From Palsa-506 sp963709075 (GTDB lineage: Bacteria; Actinomycetota; Actinomycetes; Streptosporangiales; Streptosporangiaceae): a DNA stretch of 64,000 nucleotides. Below are positions 17,994 through 26,208 of this stretch, one piece after another. The stretch lies in assembly GCA_963709075.1 (NCBI GenBank), contig CAVPUY010000009.1:310001-374000 (forward strand). Direction: 5' to 3'. Position 1 is the first letter of the stretch, and each line of letters opens with the position of its first letter. Made by a program: the position numbers and the translations under genes. The notes below the pieces were generated by a model. That model worked only from the letters and a program-made list of their open reading frames with translations. It searched no databases and was not told where the DNA came from.

Positions 17994-19391
17994 TTAGTGT
18001 CGCCTGCTGTCACGGAGCCAGGCCTGCGCGCCCATCTGGACGGCTTCCCAGGGGCTGCCGAGGGGGGGCGTGTAGGACAAGTCGAGGTCGCTGACGGCGT
18101 CGACGGTCATGCTGTGGAAGATCGCGGTGGCGGCGATGTCGATCCGCTTGGCGATCTCGGCATGCCGGTGCCCGAACAGCTGGACGCCGAGGAGCCGGCC
18201 GGTGCCGCGGTCACCGGTGAAGCGCATCGTGATTTGGTGGCTGCCGGGATAGTACGCCTTGTGGTCGTCGGCTCCGGATTCGACCGTGACCGGGTCGTAC
18301 CCGGCCGTTGCCGCCTCGTGGTCGCGGAGCCCGGTGCGGGCGGCGGCCTGGTCGAAGATCTTCACGACCTGGGTGCCGAGGCTGCCGGCGAACTCCCGGC
18401 GGCCGCCGAGCGCGTTCTCGCCCGCGACCCTGCCCTGCTTGTGCGCGGTGGTGCCGAGTGGCAGGTAGGTCTCGCCGAGCAGCCGGTGGTGGGTGATGAC
18501 GCAGTCCCCCGCGGCGAACACGTCGGGAAGATCGGTTCGCATGCCGCGGTCCACGGCGATCGCATTCTTCACGCCGAGCGTCGCCCCGGCCGTGGCGGCC
18601 AGGGTGGTGTCGGGGCGGACGCCGACGACGACCAGGACCATGTCGGCCAGGCGCGTCACGGGCTCGCCGTCGGATGTGGTGGCCTCGACTCGCAGCCGCC
18701 CGTTCTCGCCAGCACTGGCCCGGGTGACCTGCTCCACCGTGGTGCCGGTCAGGACCTCGACGCCGTGGCCGGCGAGCTGGGCGCGGGCGAGCAGGCCGAG
18801 GGCGGGGTCGACGGTGGGCAGCACCTCGGGCAGCTGTTCCATCTGGATGACCGACAGCCCGCGCGTGGTGAGCGCGTCGGCCATCTCCAGGCCGATGTAG
18901 CCCGCGCCGACGATGACAGCGGTGGCCGGGCCGGCTTGCTCGAGGGTGCGCATGACCGCGAAGGTGTCGCCCATCGAGTGCAGCAGGTGCACCCCGTCAT
19001 CGGCGCCGAGAGCGCCGGTGCCGGTAAGGCCGCCGATCGGGGGGCGGACCGGGACGGCGCCGCTGCCGACGATCAGCTTGTCATAGCCGAGCAGTTCCTC
19101 GGTGCCGCCGGGGGTGGTGACGACGAGCTTGCGGGCGGCCACGTCGATCCGGCGGGCGGTGGTGTCCAGCCGGAGGTTCATCCCGGTGGCTTCCAGGTCG
19201 GCGACGGTCCGGTGGGCGAGGTTGCGCCAGTGGGTTACCTCGCCGGAGAGGTAGTAGGGGATGCCGCAGATCGAGAAGTTCGGGTAGGCGTCCGCGACGA
19301 CCACGCTGACCTCCGTACCGGGGTCAAGCTCGCGGGCGCGGAGCGCGGCGCTGATCCCGGCGTCGCTGCCGCCGATCATGGCCAGGTGCAT
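17994..19391 (-). CDS. FAD-dependent pyridine nucleotide-disulfide oxidoreductase (CoA-disulfide reductase/Nox-like)
   Basis: A 465-residue protein. The FAD site GGSDAGISAALRA is at the N-terminus, the redox Cys in FSICGIPYYLSGE (as in CoA-disulfide reductases and NADH oxidases/peroxidases), the NAD site VIVGAGYIGLEMADAL in the middle, the second FAD motif VFAAGDC, then a C-terminal dimerisation domain. The start is ATG 19391 with CGGGAGA upstream, 13 bases after the aquaporin gene, in the same operon. Flavoprotein reductases are common in actinobacterial arsenic islands. A role in thiol or arsenical redox is inferred from context only. Confidence 0.88.
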   Translation of the reverse strand: MHLAMIGGSDAGISAALRARELDPGTEVSVVVADAYPNFSICGIPYYLSGEVTHWRNLAHRTVADLEATGMNLRLDTTARRIDVAARKLVVTTPGGTEELLGYDKLIVGSGAVPVRPPIGGLTGTGALGADDGVHLLHSMGDTFAVMRTLEQAGPATAVIVGAGYIGLEMADALTTRGLSVIQMEQLPEVLPTVDPALGLLARAQLAGHGVEVLTGTTVEQVTRASAGENGRLRVEATTSDGEPVTRLADMVLVVVGVRPDTTLAATAGATLGVKNAIAVDRGMRTDLPDVFAAGDCVITHHRLLGETYLPLGTTAHKQGRVAGENALGGRREFAGSLGTQVVKIFDQAAARTGLRDHEAATAGYDPVTVESGADDHKAYYPGSHQITMRFTGDRGTGRLLGVQLFGHRHAEIAKRIDIAATAIFHSMTVDAVSDLDLSYTPPLGSPWEAVQMGAQAWLRDSRRH

Positions 19392-19404
19392 GGGATCTCC
19401 CGTT

Positions 19405-20295
19405 TCAGGCTGTCTTGTTTCGGTGCGGCTGGCGGTGGCCGGGTGATCGGCCCGCAGGCGGCGATGTGCCATCGCCGGCTGCGCGATCGGGCGGCGGCCC
19501 GGCGTTGCTGGCGTGGTGGGGGACCATGATGCCGGCGGCCTCGGCCGGGGTGACGCCGGGATACAGCGCCGCGATGACCACGATGGCCAGGGCACCGCCG
19601 AGGATCTGGGCGGCGATGAAGCCCGGCGCCGACGACGGGGCGATGCCGGCGAAGGTGGCCGAGAACATCCGGCCGATGGTGATCGCCGGGTTGGCGAAGC
19701 TGGCCGAGGACGTGAAGAAATATGCCGCCCCGATATAGGCCCCCACGGCGGCCGGGGTAGCGCGGCTGCGGTCTGACCGGGCCAGCGCGAAGATCACCAG
19801 GATGAGGCCGAGGGTGGCGACGATCTCGGACAGGAAATGCGCCGGCGAGGCCCGGTGCCTGGCGGAGATGCTGACCGCCGGCAGGGAGAACATCAGGTTC
19901 GCCACCGCGGCGCCGCCGATGCACCCGATTACCTGGGCCGGGAGGTACGCGGCCGCGTCCCGCCAGCGCAGCCCGCCGAACGCGGCATCGGCGAACGACA
20001 CCACGGGGTTGAAGTGACCGCCGGAGACCGGCCCGAACATCAAGATGATCGTGTACAGCCCGGCCGCGGTCGCGGCCGCGTTCTCCAGCAGCTCCAGCCC
20101 CGCATTGCCCGGGGACAGGGTCTGGGCGGCGATGCCGGAGCCGATCACCACCGCGGCCAGGAACGCGCTGCCCAGCAGCTCCGCGAGCAGCCGCCGCCAC
20201 AGCGCCACGTCACTCACCGCCGCGGCCCGTCCATGCCACGCTCGCCGGGCAGCCGGCCGGGCTTCGCGCCTGCCGCACGTTTCCTCATCTGTCAT
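19405..20295 (-). CDS. Aquaporin-family (MIP) channel in an arsenic locus
   Basis: A 296-residue protein with six transmembrane segments and the two half-helix signatures SGGHFNPVVSF (NPV) and SSASFANPAITIGRMF (NPA). MIP channels in ars loci (AqpS type) conduct As(III), either into or out of the cell depending on the gradient. The C-terminal 35 residues are Pro/His-rich. The start is uncertain: ATG 20295 is used here, and GTG about 85 bases further in (VSDVALWRRL) is possible. It shares a divergent promoter region with an arsR gene; an ArsR-like box lies 13 bases upstream of the start. Confidence 0.88.
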   Translation of the reverse strand: MTDEETCGRREARPAARRAWHGRAAAVSDVALWRRLLAELLGSAFLAAVVIGSGIAAQTLSPGNAGLELLENAAATAAGLYTIILMFGPVSGGHFNPVVSFADAAFGGLRWRDAAAYLPAQVIGCIGGAAVANLMFSLPAVSISARHRASPAHFLSEIVATLGLILVIFALARSDRSRATPAAVGAYIGAAYFFTSSASFANPAITIGRMFSATFAGIAPSSAPGFIAAQILGGALAIVVIAALYPGVTPAEAAGIMVPHHASNAGPPPDRAAGDGTSPPAGRSPGHRQPHRNKTA

Positions 20296-20307
20296 CGATC
20301 GGCTCTC

Positions 20308-20324
20308 TATCGACAAGCATCTAT
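20308..20324 (-). promoter_or_regulatory. ArsR-like box upstream of the aquaporin gene
   Basis: Minus-strand ATAGATGCTTGTCGATA matches the box that recurs before all four ars genes (pattern ATAGA-N4-TGTCrA). It faces the aquaporin gene, 13 bases from its start. Confidence 0.55.
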
Positions 20325-20360
20325 GCAACGGGGCCAGCTTGCCAGGCTGGATAGAACACC

Positions 20361-20383
20361 GTCAAGATAGAGGCATGTCGATG
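20361..20383 (+). promoter_or_regulatory. ArsR-like box overlapping the first arsR start
   Basis: The 23-base element from 20361 (GTCAAGATAGAGG...) matches the one at 21324-21346 at 19 of 23 positions. The arsR ATG (20375) lies inside it, so a bound repressor would cover the start codon. Confidence 0.55.
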
Positions 20384-20761
20384 CAGGCGCGCCGGACCAC
20401 GCTGGAGCTGACCCCCGCGGCCGAGTCGCAGGTCGTGGTCGATGCCTGCGCCACGCCGCTGGTCCGGGAGCCGATCGGCGAGACCGCTGCCGCCGGGCTG
20501 GCGCAGGTGTTCAGGGCCCTGGCGGACCCGGTCCGGCTCCGGCTGGTCTCGCTGATCGGGGCGCACCAGGGCGGCGAGGCGTGCGTCTGCGAGCTGACCA
20601 CGGCGTTCGACCTGACCCAGCCGACGATCAGCCATCACCTGAAGGTCCTGCGCGAAGCCGGGATCATCGACGGCGAGCGCCGCGGTACCTGGGTCTACTA
20701 CTGGCTCGTGCCCGCCGCCCTGGAGCGGATGGCCGCGCTGCTGTCCGGCCCAGGCCGCTAA
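20375..20761 (+). CDS. arsR: ArsR-family metalloregulator (first copy)
   Basis: A 128-residue winged helix. VFRALADPVRLRLVSLIGAH and GGEACVCELTTAFDLTQPTI are classic ArsR; the ECVCDL-like Cys-Val-Cys in the recognition helix is the As(III) site of the original ArsR group. The start is ATG 20375, inside the box at 20361-20383; there is no Shine-Dalgarno, so the transcript may be leaderless. Divergent from the aquaporin-FAD operon, convergent with cadI. It probably represses the divergent pair and itself until As(III) binds. Confidence 0.93.
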   Translation: MSMQARRTTLELTPAAESQVVVDACATPLVREPIGETAAAGLAQVFRALADPVRLRLVSLIGAHQGGEACVCELTTAFDLTQPTISHHLKVLREAGIIDGERRGTWVYYWLVPAALERMAALLSGPGR

Positions 20762-20782
20762 CTGCGCTCTTGCGGCTGCCGC

Positions 20783-21244
20783 CTAGCAGCAGGCCGCAGC
20801 CGAAGCAGATGATTGCGCTGAGCTGCCGTCGGCGTCGCGGCTTTCGGGGCCGGCCTGGTCATGGTCGTAGAAGGTCTGGCTGTCGGCCAGGACGGTGTAG
20901 ATCTCCCAGGCCTCGCCGTCCGGTGCGCCCTGGACCCAGAACTTGTCCTGCCGGGCGTAACAGCAGGTGGTCGCGCGCTTATCGACGGAGGCGAGCCCCG
21001 CTGCGGCGAGCCGGGCCTGCTCGGCGTCCACGGTGCCGGTGTCGCCGACCTCGATGCCGAGGTGGTTGAGGCTGCCGCCGTGGCCGGGATTCTCTAGCAG
21101 GACGAGTTTCAGCGGTGGCTCGGTGATAGCGAAGTTGGCGTACCCGGGCCGCCGCTTGACCGGCTCGGCGCCGAACAGCCTGGAGTAGAAGACGACGGCC
21201 TCGTCGATGTCATTGACGTTGAGTGCGAGTTGCACGCGGGACAT
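20783..21244 (-). CDS. cadI: ArsI/CadI-family VOC metalloenzyme
   Basis: A 153-residue protein. SRVQLALNVNDIDEAVVFY, the GYANFAI...LKLVLLENPG core, LNHLGIEV, the vicinal Cys pair in ATTCCYARQDKFWV and WEIYTVLAD are as in mycobacterial CadI and actinobacterial ArsI, which cleave the C-As bond of methylarsenite with Fe(II). Likely metal ligands are the Gln of VQLAL, the His of NHLG and the Glu of WEIY. The 30-residue tail ends in another Cys pair (AAACC). The start ATG 21244 has AGGAGG upstream. Divergent from the second arsR, with its own box at 21266-21284. Known substrates are cadmium response or organoarsenicals; which applies here is not decided. Confidence 0.92.
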   Translation of the reverse strand: MSRVQLALNVNDIDEAVVFYSRLFGAEPVKRRPGYANFAITEPPLKLVLLENPGHGGSLNHLGIEVGDTGTVDAEQARLAAAGLASVDKRATTCCYARQDKFWVQGAPDGEAWEIYTVLADSQTFYDHDQAGPESRDADGSSAQSSASAAACC

Positions 21245-21265
21245 GGAAACCTCCTGTAGGTAAGA

Positions 21266-21284
21266 CTTTGACAGTTGTCTATAT
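21266..21284 (-). promoter_or_regulatory. ArsR-like box upstream of cadI
   Basis: Minus-strand ATATAGACAACTGTCAAAG matches the common pattern ATAGA-N4-TGTCrAAG of the other three ars boxes. It lies 22-40 bases upstream of the cadI start codon. Confidence 0.5.
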
Positions 21285-21323
21285 ATGGCTCGTCACCGAG
21301 CTTGCCATGGGACATCGGGCTCT

Positions 21324-21346
21324 GTCAATATAGAAGTATGTCGAAG
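21324..21346 (+). promoter_or_regulatory. ArsR-like box overlapping the second arsR start
   Basis: The 23-base element from 21324 (GTCAATATAGAAG...) contains the ATG of the second arsR (21338) and matches the box of the first arsR at 19 of 23 positions. It is an imperfect dyad (TCAATATA/TATGTCGA). Confidence 0.55.
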
Positions 21347-21709
21347 TCCCTGATGGTACTGAGCCCGGCGGATCCGGCGGCGTGCTGCCCGCCGCTGTCC
21401 AGCGAACCGCTGTCCCGCGCGCAGGCCGAGCAGGTCGCGCCGCTGCTCAAGGCCCTCGCCGACCCGGTCCGGCTGCGGCTGATGTCCCTGGTGGCCTCGC
21501 ACCCGGGCGGCGAGGCATGCGTCTGCGACCTGGCCGGCGCGTTCGACCTTTCCCAGCCGACCATCAGCCATCACCTGAAGGTGCTGCACGAGGCCGCCCT
21601 GCTGGACCGCGACAAGCGCGGTGTCTGGGTCTACTACCGGGCCCGCACCGGGGCGCTGGCCAGCCTCGGCGCGCTGATCGGCGCCCCATCGTCAGGAGCA
21701 CTCCGATGA
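21338..21709 (+). CDS. arsR: ArsR-family metalloregulator (second copy)
   Basis: A 123-residue paralog of the first ArsR: LLKALADPVRLRLMSLVASH, then GGEACVCDLAGAFDLSQPTI and SHHLKVLHEAALLDRDKRGV. It has the Cys-Val-Cys sensor and an extra N-terminal Cys pair (AACCPPL) that may join the metal site. The start is ATG 21338 inside its box; no Shine-Dalgarno. Its stop overlaps the start of a short ORF (ATGA at 21706). Divergent from cadI. The usual next gene, an arsenite efflux pump, is missing. Confidence 0.93.
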   Translation: MSKSLMVLSPADPAACCPPLSSEPLSRAQAEQVAPLLKALADPVRLRLMSLVASHPGGEACVCDLAGAFDLSQPTISHHLKVLHEAALLDRDKRGVWVYYRARTGALASLGALIGAPSSGALR

Positions 21710-21771
21710 CCGGAGACCATGCCGCGAGCCTCGGCCCCGGCCTGGACGCCAGCACGCCGGGACCGCCATGA
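21706..21771 (+). pseudogene. Short ORF coupled to arsR, possible truncated start of an efflux gene
   Basis: ATG 21706 overlaps the arsR stop and encodes only 21 residues (MTGDHAASLGP...) before TGA. ArsR genes of this type are often followed by acr3, translationally coupled in this way. The short ORF may be all that is left of one, but the similarity is too short to prove it. Confidence 0.25.
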
Positions 21772-21868
21772 GCATGTAGCGCATGGCGGCGCATTCGACC
21801 AGGTGCGGCAGGGAATGGGGCACCGCCAGCCGAATGGCATCCACCAGGTCACCCTGGCCGCGCCGCGG

Positions 21869-22642
21869 TCAGCAACCGCCGGGCGGCCCGGGGACTCCTG
21901 GACCGGTGGCTGGCTGGTCGACCACGCCGGCCGCCGCGTTCCGCAGCACCGCGCCGAGGTGGACCACATACCACACGCCGCGCCAGGAGATTAGCGATGC
22001 GATCCCGAACGACCGGGTCTGCCCGCGCACGCGGTACACCACCCGGGCGCCGGCGACATGCCAGTAGCCGATCGAGTTGGCGCAGACGCCAGGCACGATC
22101 CAGGCGGCCTGCGCCGCGGGGACGATGACCCGCGCCAGCCTGGCCTTCCTCGCCAGCCCGGGCAGGTGATGCGCTGCGGCGACATCGAGCCGGAAGTCTC
22201 CGTACAGCCGGCCCCGCCAGTCGGCCGCAGGAAACGGGATGGCCTTCACCTGCTTGTAGGCGGCCAGCGGGAAGAACGCCGGCCGTCCGAACCGCGCCTT
22301 CCCGGTCTTGACGGCAGTCCACAGGTCGGTCATCGCGGCGTGGAACCTGGCGGTATGCGCGGATGGCGATGCCCTGGTCTGCGGGCGCCGCCCGGCCCGC
22401 GGCGCGACCGGGATCGCGCTGGGTGAAGGCCGGCGGCGCGGGGCCGGCGGCGTCGTGCTGGCTGGCGTCGGCACGCTGGCCGGGGTAGCCGAAGCCGAGG
22501 CCGGCCCGGCACTGGTGCCGGAGTCCCGCGCCGCCGCGTGCGGCGCGGCGCTTCCCGCTGCGCAGCCAGCGAGCAATGCGGCGGCGGCGGCCAGCAATCC
22601 CAGCCCAATGCCGCCCGCGGCCGGCCGCCGCCGGGCCGTCAC
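21869..22642 (-). CDS. Putative lipoprotein
   Basis: A 257-residue protein. From GTG 22642: VTARRRPAAGG, a hydrophobic stretch and the lipobox LLAGC, then a Pro/Ala/Ser/Thr linker (about residues 30-85) and a C-terminal domain of about 150 residues (FHAAMTDLWTAVKTGKARFG, FPLAAYKQVKAIP, GYWHVAGARVVYRVRG). I do not recognise the domain. It starts 59 bases after the glycosidase-like lipoprotein gene on the same strand, probably one operon and one extracytoplasmic process. The start is chosen from the lipobox position. Confidence 0.75.
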   Translation of the reverse strand: MTARRRPAAGGIGLGLLAAAAALLAGCAAGSAAPHAAARDSGTSAGPASASATPASVPTPASTTPPAPRRRPSPSAIPVAPRAGRRPQTRASPSAHTARFHAAMTDLWTAVKTGKARFGRPAFFPLAAYKQVKAIPFPAADWRGRLYGDFRLDVAAAHHLPGLARKARLARVIVPAAQAAWIVPGVCANSIGYWHVAGARVVYRVRGQTRSFGIASLISWRGVWYVVHLGAVLRNAAAGVVDQPATGPGVPGPPGGC

Positions 22643-22700
22643 CGTCCGGCCCGGATCCCGCCCGGCCAGCGCTCTGCGCCCGCCGTCCTGGCTGGCCGTC

Positions 22701-23603
22701 CTAGCGCGCGGCAACCACGGCGATAAAGTCACGTCTCCATCCGGTGAGGTACTGGTTAGCCGGGCGGACCTGCCCGCCGATGGCAGCCCGCAGGCGCCCG
22801 CCCGCCTTCCTCGCAATGTCAAGCTGCACCCACTCGGGGTTGATGTCGAGTTCCATCGCCACCCGCGCCCCGGCGCGGACCAGCGCGCCGGCCAGATCGG
22901 CCGGAGACGCCGACATGCTACCGGCGTAGCTGAGATTGCCAGCAGAGTCCTCGCCGATGGCACTGCGGGCAACGAACTCGCCGCCGGTGATGGTCGCTCC
23001 CCACCGGGCCCAGTGCCGGGCGGCCGGCCTGACCCGCCCGTGCGCGACGAGCAGCGTCAGGTTCTGCCGGACGCTCGACACGGCCTCGCCGGGCCGGGGC
23101 ACGCCGTTGCGCCAGATTCCGATGCTGGCCTGTCCCGACTTATCGATCACCAGGCTGGCCAGCCCGCGCCGCAGCCGGCTGATGACATGGCCTTCCTGCT
23201 CGTACCCGCCCACGCCGGCCGACAGCTTGAACCCGCCGTTAAAGGCAGCGAGCAATCGGCGGCGCTCCCGGTGCCCGACGCGCGGCCCGGCGTGCACCAT
23301 GGCGAGTGCGGCGCTGCCGGGGTCCTGGCTGCCGCTGTGCAGGACATAGCGGACCGGGCCGCGGAACGTGGCCAGCGTCACCATGTTCCCGTCCGGCATC
23401 CGGACGTGCCGCAGGACGGCCCGTGGCCTGGCGGTCCTGGCCGGCGGCCCGGTCGGGCCCGCGGACGTGGGCTGCCCGTTGCCGGTCGCTGCGGCAGGCC
23501 GGGACACCGGGCTGTCGGGCCTGGCGGCCGGCCCGGCGGGGGCACAGGCCGCCAGTGCCGCCGTGCCGATCACTGTGCCCAGGGCCAGGCCCACGCGGGT
23601 CAT
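22701..23603 (-). CDS. Phosphodiester glycosidase (NAGPA/DUF2233)-family lipoprotein
   Basis: A 300-residue protein. From ATG 23603 (TGGAGAC upstream): signal peptide with lipobox ALAAC, a Pro/Ala linker, then the NAGPA fold (LLAAFNGGFKLSAGVGGYEQ, GQASIGIWRN, RQNLTLLVAHGRV, SPADLAGALVRAGARVAMEL, then DINPEWVQLD). The family includes the uncovering enzyme that removes GlcNAc from a phosphodiester and bacterial exopolysaccharide-modifying proteins. Anchored outside the membrane. Its natural substrate here is unknown. Confidence 0.85.
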   Translation of the reverse strand: MTRVGLALGTVIGTAALAACAPAGPAARPDSPVSRPAAATGNGQPTSAGPTGPPARTARPRAVLRHVRMPDGNMVTLATFRGPVRYVLHSGSQDPGSAALAMVHAGPRVGHRERRRLLAAFNGGFKLSAGVGGYEQEGHVISRLRRGLASLVIDKSGQASIGIWRNGVPRPGEAVSSVRQNLTLLVAHGRVRPAARHWARWGATITGGEFVARSAIGEDSAGNLSYAGSMSASPADLAGALVRAGARVAMELDINPEWVQLDIARKAGGRLRAAIGGQVRPANQYLTGWRRDFIAVVAAR

Positions 23604-23771
23604 GCCGTCTCCATTGATCGGTGCGTTCGCCAGGAAGGTTGCTGACCCGGTCCAACGGCCGGGCTGCCCCATTGGTTTCGCTGGCCGCGCCAGCACGCTG
23701 AAACTATTCTTGCTCGTGACGGAATGATTAATCACGGCGAAGGTCCCGCTGCTAGTCGTCCTGGCCAGGAA

Positions 23772-24416
23772 TCAGCAGTGGATATGTGCCGTGTAAGCGG
23801 TCGCGATGATCTCGGCGCAGGCGTCGAGCGGCAGCGCCGTGCTGTCAATCTGCAGGCAGTACAGGCTCGGATCGTCGATGTCCGCGGCATAGAGCCGCCG
23901 GACATACTGCGCACGGGCCCGGTCGACCTCGGGCAGCCGCTGCCGGGCGGTCACCGGGTCGACGTTCTCGATCCTGGCCGCCTGCGCGATCCGGGCATCA
24001 GCGGGCCCGAACAGGCGCACGCACAGCACGTCAGGCCGTTCGTGGAACGCGGCGCCGCCGGCCCGGCCGAGGATCACCGCGCCGTCCTCCAGCGCCGCCG
24101 TCATGATCGCCTCGGCCTGCTCGCGGAACAGCGGCGCGTCGTCCGCCGGGTGCAGCGGCAGCGCCTCCGGCGGCGCTGCGTCGGTGCCCGCGCAGAGCAC
24201 GCCGCCGGCCAGCGGCGCGAGCACCGCGAGGAACCGGTCGCGCAGCGGGCGGCGGACCTCGGCGCCCTCGGCCTCCTGGACGGACACGTGCAGCTGCGCG
24301 GCGACGTGCGAGCTGATCGCCCGGTCGAGCAGCGGCAGCCCGAGCCGCCTGGCGACCTCGGGGGCGATGATGCTTCCGCCGGCCCCGTAGCCGGCCGAGA
24401 TGGTCACGCCGGGCAT
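23772..24416 (-). CDS. Cytidylate kinase-like protein
   Basis: A 214-residue protein. The N-terminus VTISAGYGAGGSIIAPEVAR is a Walker-A-like loop of the AAA_26/cytidylate-kinase-like family; RLGLPLLDRAISS, AVILGRAGGAAF and DVLCVRLFGPADAR follow. Such proteins phosphorylate an unknown small substrate. Its start lies 13 bases inside the 3' end of the MFS exporter gene, so the two are coupled. Confidence 0.85.
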   Translation of the reverse strand: MPGVTISAGYGAGGSIIAPEVARRLGLPLLDRAISSHVAAQLHVSVQEAEGAEVRRPLRDRFLAVLAPLAGGVLCAGTDAAPPEALPLHPADDAPLFREQAEAIMTAALEDGAVILGRAGGAAFHERPDVLCVRLFGPADARIAQAARIENVDPVTARQRLPEVDRARAQYVRRLYAADIDDPSLYCLQIDSTALPLDACAEIIATAYTAHIHC

Positions 24417-26050
24417 CTAGTGGGTCCCTCCGGGGCAGCCGGGACGGTGCCCGTCCCGGCGTCGGACGACGCGCTACCGCCCGGTGGCGGTGGCGGCGGC
24501 GGGGCGTTGCTGACCCGCAGCTTCACCTGCCTGATGAACAGGGCGGCGATAACGCTGAGGATCGACACCGGCACGGCGACCAGGAACAGCCGGTCGATCG
24601 CATGTGAGTATGCCTGGATGATGATCTCGTGCAGGGCGGGATGGGTCTGCTTCAGCGCGTCAAGCTGGTCCGGGCTCTGCACGAACTGGGCTACCTTGTT
24701 GCCGCCGCCGGCCAGCGCCGCAGGCGGCAGGTGACGCTCGAGCTGGGAGCCGATCTGCGCCGTCAGCACCGCGCCGAGGGCGGATGCTCCGATCGCACCG
24801 CCCATCGAGCGGAAGAAGGTGACCGACGATGTCGCGACGCCCATCTGCCGCATCGGCACCGCGTTCTGCACGATGAGGGTCAGCACCTGCATGAACAGGC
24901 CGAGCCCGGCGCCGAATACCAGGATGTAGAGGCCGACCACGGCCAGCGACGTATGCGCGCCGAGGTGCGAGAGCAGGATCAGGCCGACGGTGACCAGGAT
25001 CGTGCCGGCCAGCGGGAACCAGCGGTATCTCCCGGTTCGGGAGATGTACCGGCCTGAGCTGATGCTCATCACCAGCAGGCCGATCAGCAGGGGTAGCAAC
25101 AGCAGGCCAGATTCGGTCGCGGACACCCCGTGCACGAGCTGGAGGTACTGCGGCAGGAAGGCCAGCGCGCCGAACATCGCGATGCCGCTGACGAAGGAGA
25201 TGATGTTGGACACGGTGAAGATCTGCATCCGGAACAGCTCGAGCGGCAGGATCGGCTCCGCCGCCATCATCTCCCTGAGCACGAAGCCGGCCAGCACCAC
25301 GCCGCCGAGCGCGAACAGCCCGACGATCTGCCACGATCCCCACCGGAAATCGGTGCCGCCGGACTGGGTTGCGAGCAGGATGCAGGACACGCCGGCCACC
25401 AGCAGGAGCGCGCCCCACCAGTCGATCAGCACGCGCCGCGTGCGCTTGGGCAGCCGCAGTACCCGGTTGGTGACGACCAGGGCAGCCAGCCCGATCGGGA
25501 TGTTGATGTAGAAGATGTAGCGCCAGCTGAGGTTGTCGACGAAGAACCCGCCGGCCAGCGGCCCGACGACGCTCGCGACGCCGAAGACCGCGCCGAAGTA
25601 ACCCTGGTACCGGCCGCGCTCCCGGGGCGGGATCACGTCGCCGATGATCGCGAACACCAGCGAGATCAGGCCGCCGCCGCCGATGCCCTGCAGCCCGCGG
25701 AAGACGATCAGCTCGTACATGTTCCTCGACGCCCCGCAGAGCGCGCTGGCCAGCAGGAACACCACGATCGCGAGCTGGAACACGCGCTTGCGGCCGTACA
25801 GGTCGCCCGCCTTGCCCCACAGCGGCGTCGATGCCGTGCTGGCCAGCAAGTATGCGGTGATGACCCACGACAGCAGGTCGCTGCGGTGGAAGTCGCCGAC
25901 GATGGTCGGCAGCGCCGTCGCCACGATCGTCTGGTCGAGCGCGGCGAGGAACATCCCCAGCATCAGGCCGGACATGATCACCAGGATCTGCCGGTGGCTG
26001 AAGCCGGCCTGTCCCGCCGGGCTCGCGGAGGTCGTGGCCGGGGCACTCAT
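24404..26050 (-). CDS. MFS drug exporter, DHA2 (EmrB/QacA) type, 14 helices
   Basis: A 548-residue proton-coupled exporter with 14 hydrophobic segments. Motifs: LDQTIVATALPTI (motif D1), WVITAYLLASTASTPLWGKA, GDLYGRKRVF (motif A), GVASVVGPLAGGFFVDNLSW (motif C). Pro/Ser-rich tail. I chose ATG 26050 (GGAG 8 bases before) over GTG 26062. The cytidylate-kinase-like gene overlaps its end. No local regulator of classical type. It probably exports a hydrophobic or cationic toxic compound. Confidence 0.93.
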   Translation of the reverse strand: MSAPATTSASPAGQAGFSHRQILVIMSGLMLGMFLAALDQTIVATALPTIVGDFHRSDLLSWVITAYLLASTASTPLWGKAGDLYGRKRVFQLAIVVFLLASALCGASRNMYELIVFRGLQGIGGGGLISLVFAIIGDVIPPRERGRYQGYFGAVFGVASVVGPLAGGFFVDNLSWRYIFYINIPIGLAALVVTNRVLRLPKRTRRVLIDWWGALLLVAGVSCILLATQSGGTDFRWGSWQIVGLFALGGVVLAGFVLREMMAAEPILPLELFRMQIFTVSNIISFVSGIAMFGALAFLPQYLQLVHGVSATESGLLLLPLLIGLLVMSISSGRYISRTGRYRWFPLAGTILVTVGLILLSHLGAHTSLAVVGLYILVFGAGLGLFMQVLTLIVQNAVPMRQMGVATSSVTFFRSMGGAIGASALGAVLTAQIGSQLERHLPPAALAGGGNKVAQFVQSPDQLDALKQTHPALHEIIIQAYSHAIDRLFLVAVPVSILSVIAALFIRQVKLRVSNAPPPPPPPGGSASSDAGTGTVPAAPEGPTRCPA

Positions 26051-26208
26051 GCGTTGCTCCACTGGTTGGCGACTATGTGCCGGCCGGCGGCGGCCTCGTC
26101 CCGGCCGCCTGCCAGACCAATGTGCTTGCTTGTGCTAAACAAAGCAAATGCTGTCATGCCAGGCAGCCCGCCCGCACCTCCGGTACTGCCGTCGGCGGTA
26201 ACCGGCCG

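Noticed and set aside
17994..19529. 531-codon plus-strand ORF opposite the FAD oxidoreductase
   Set aside because: Shadow of the high-GC coding strand. The minus strand has both FAD motifs, the NAD motif and the redox Cys.
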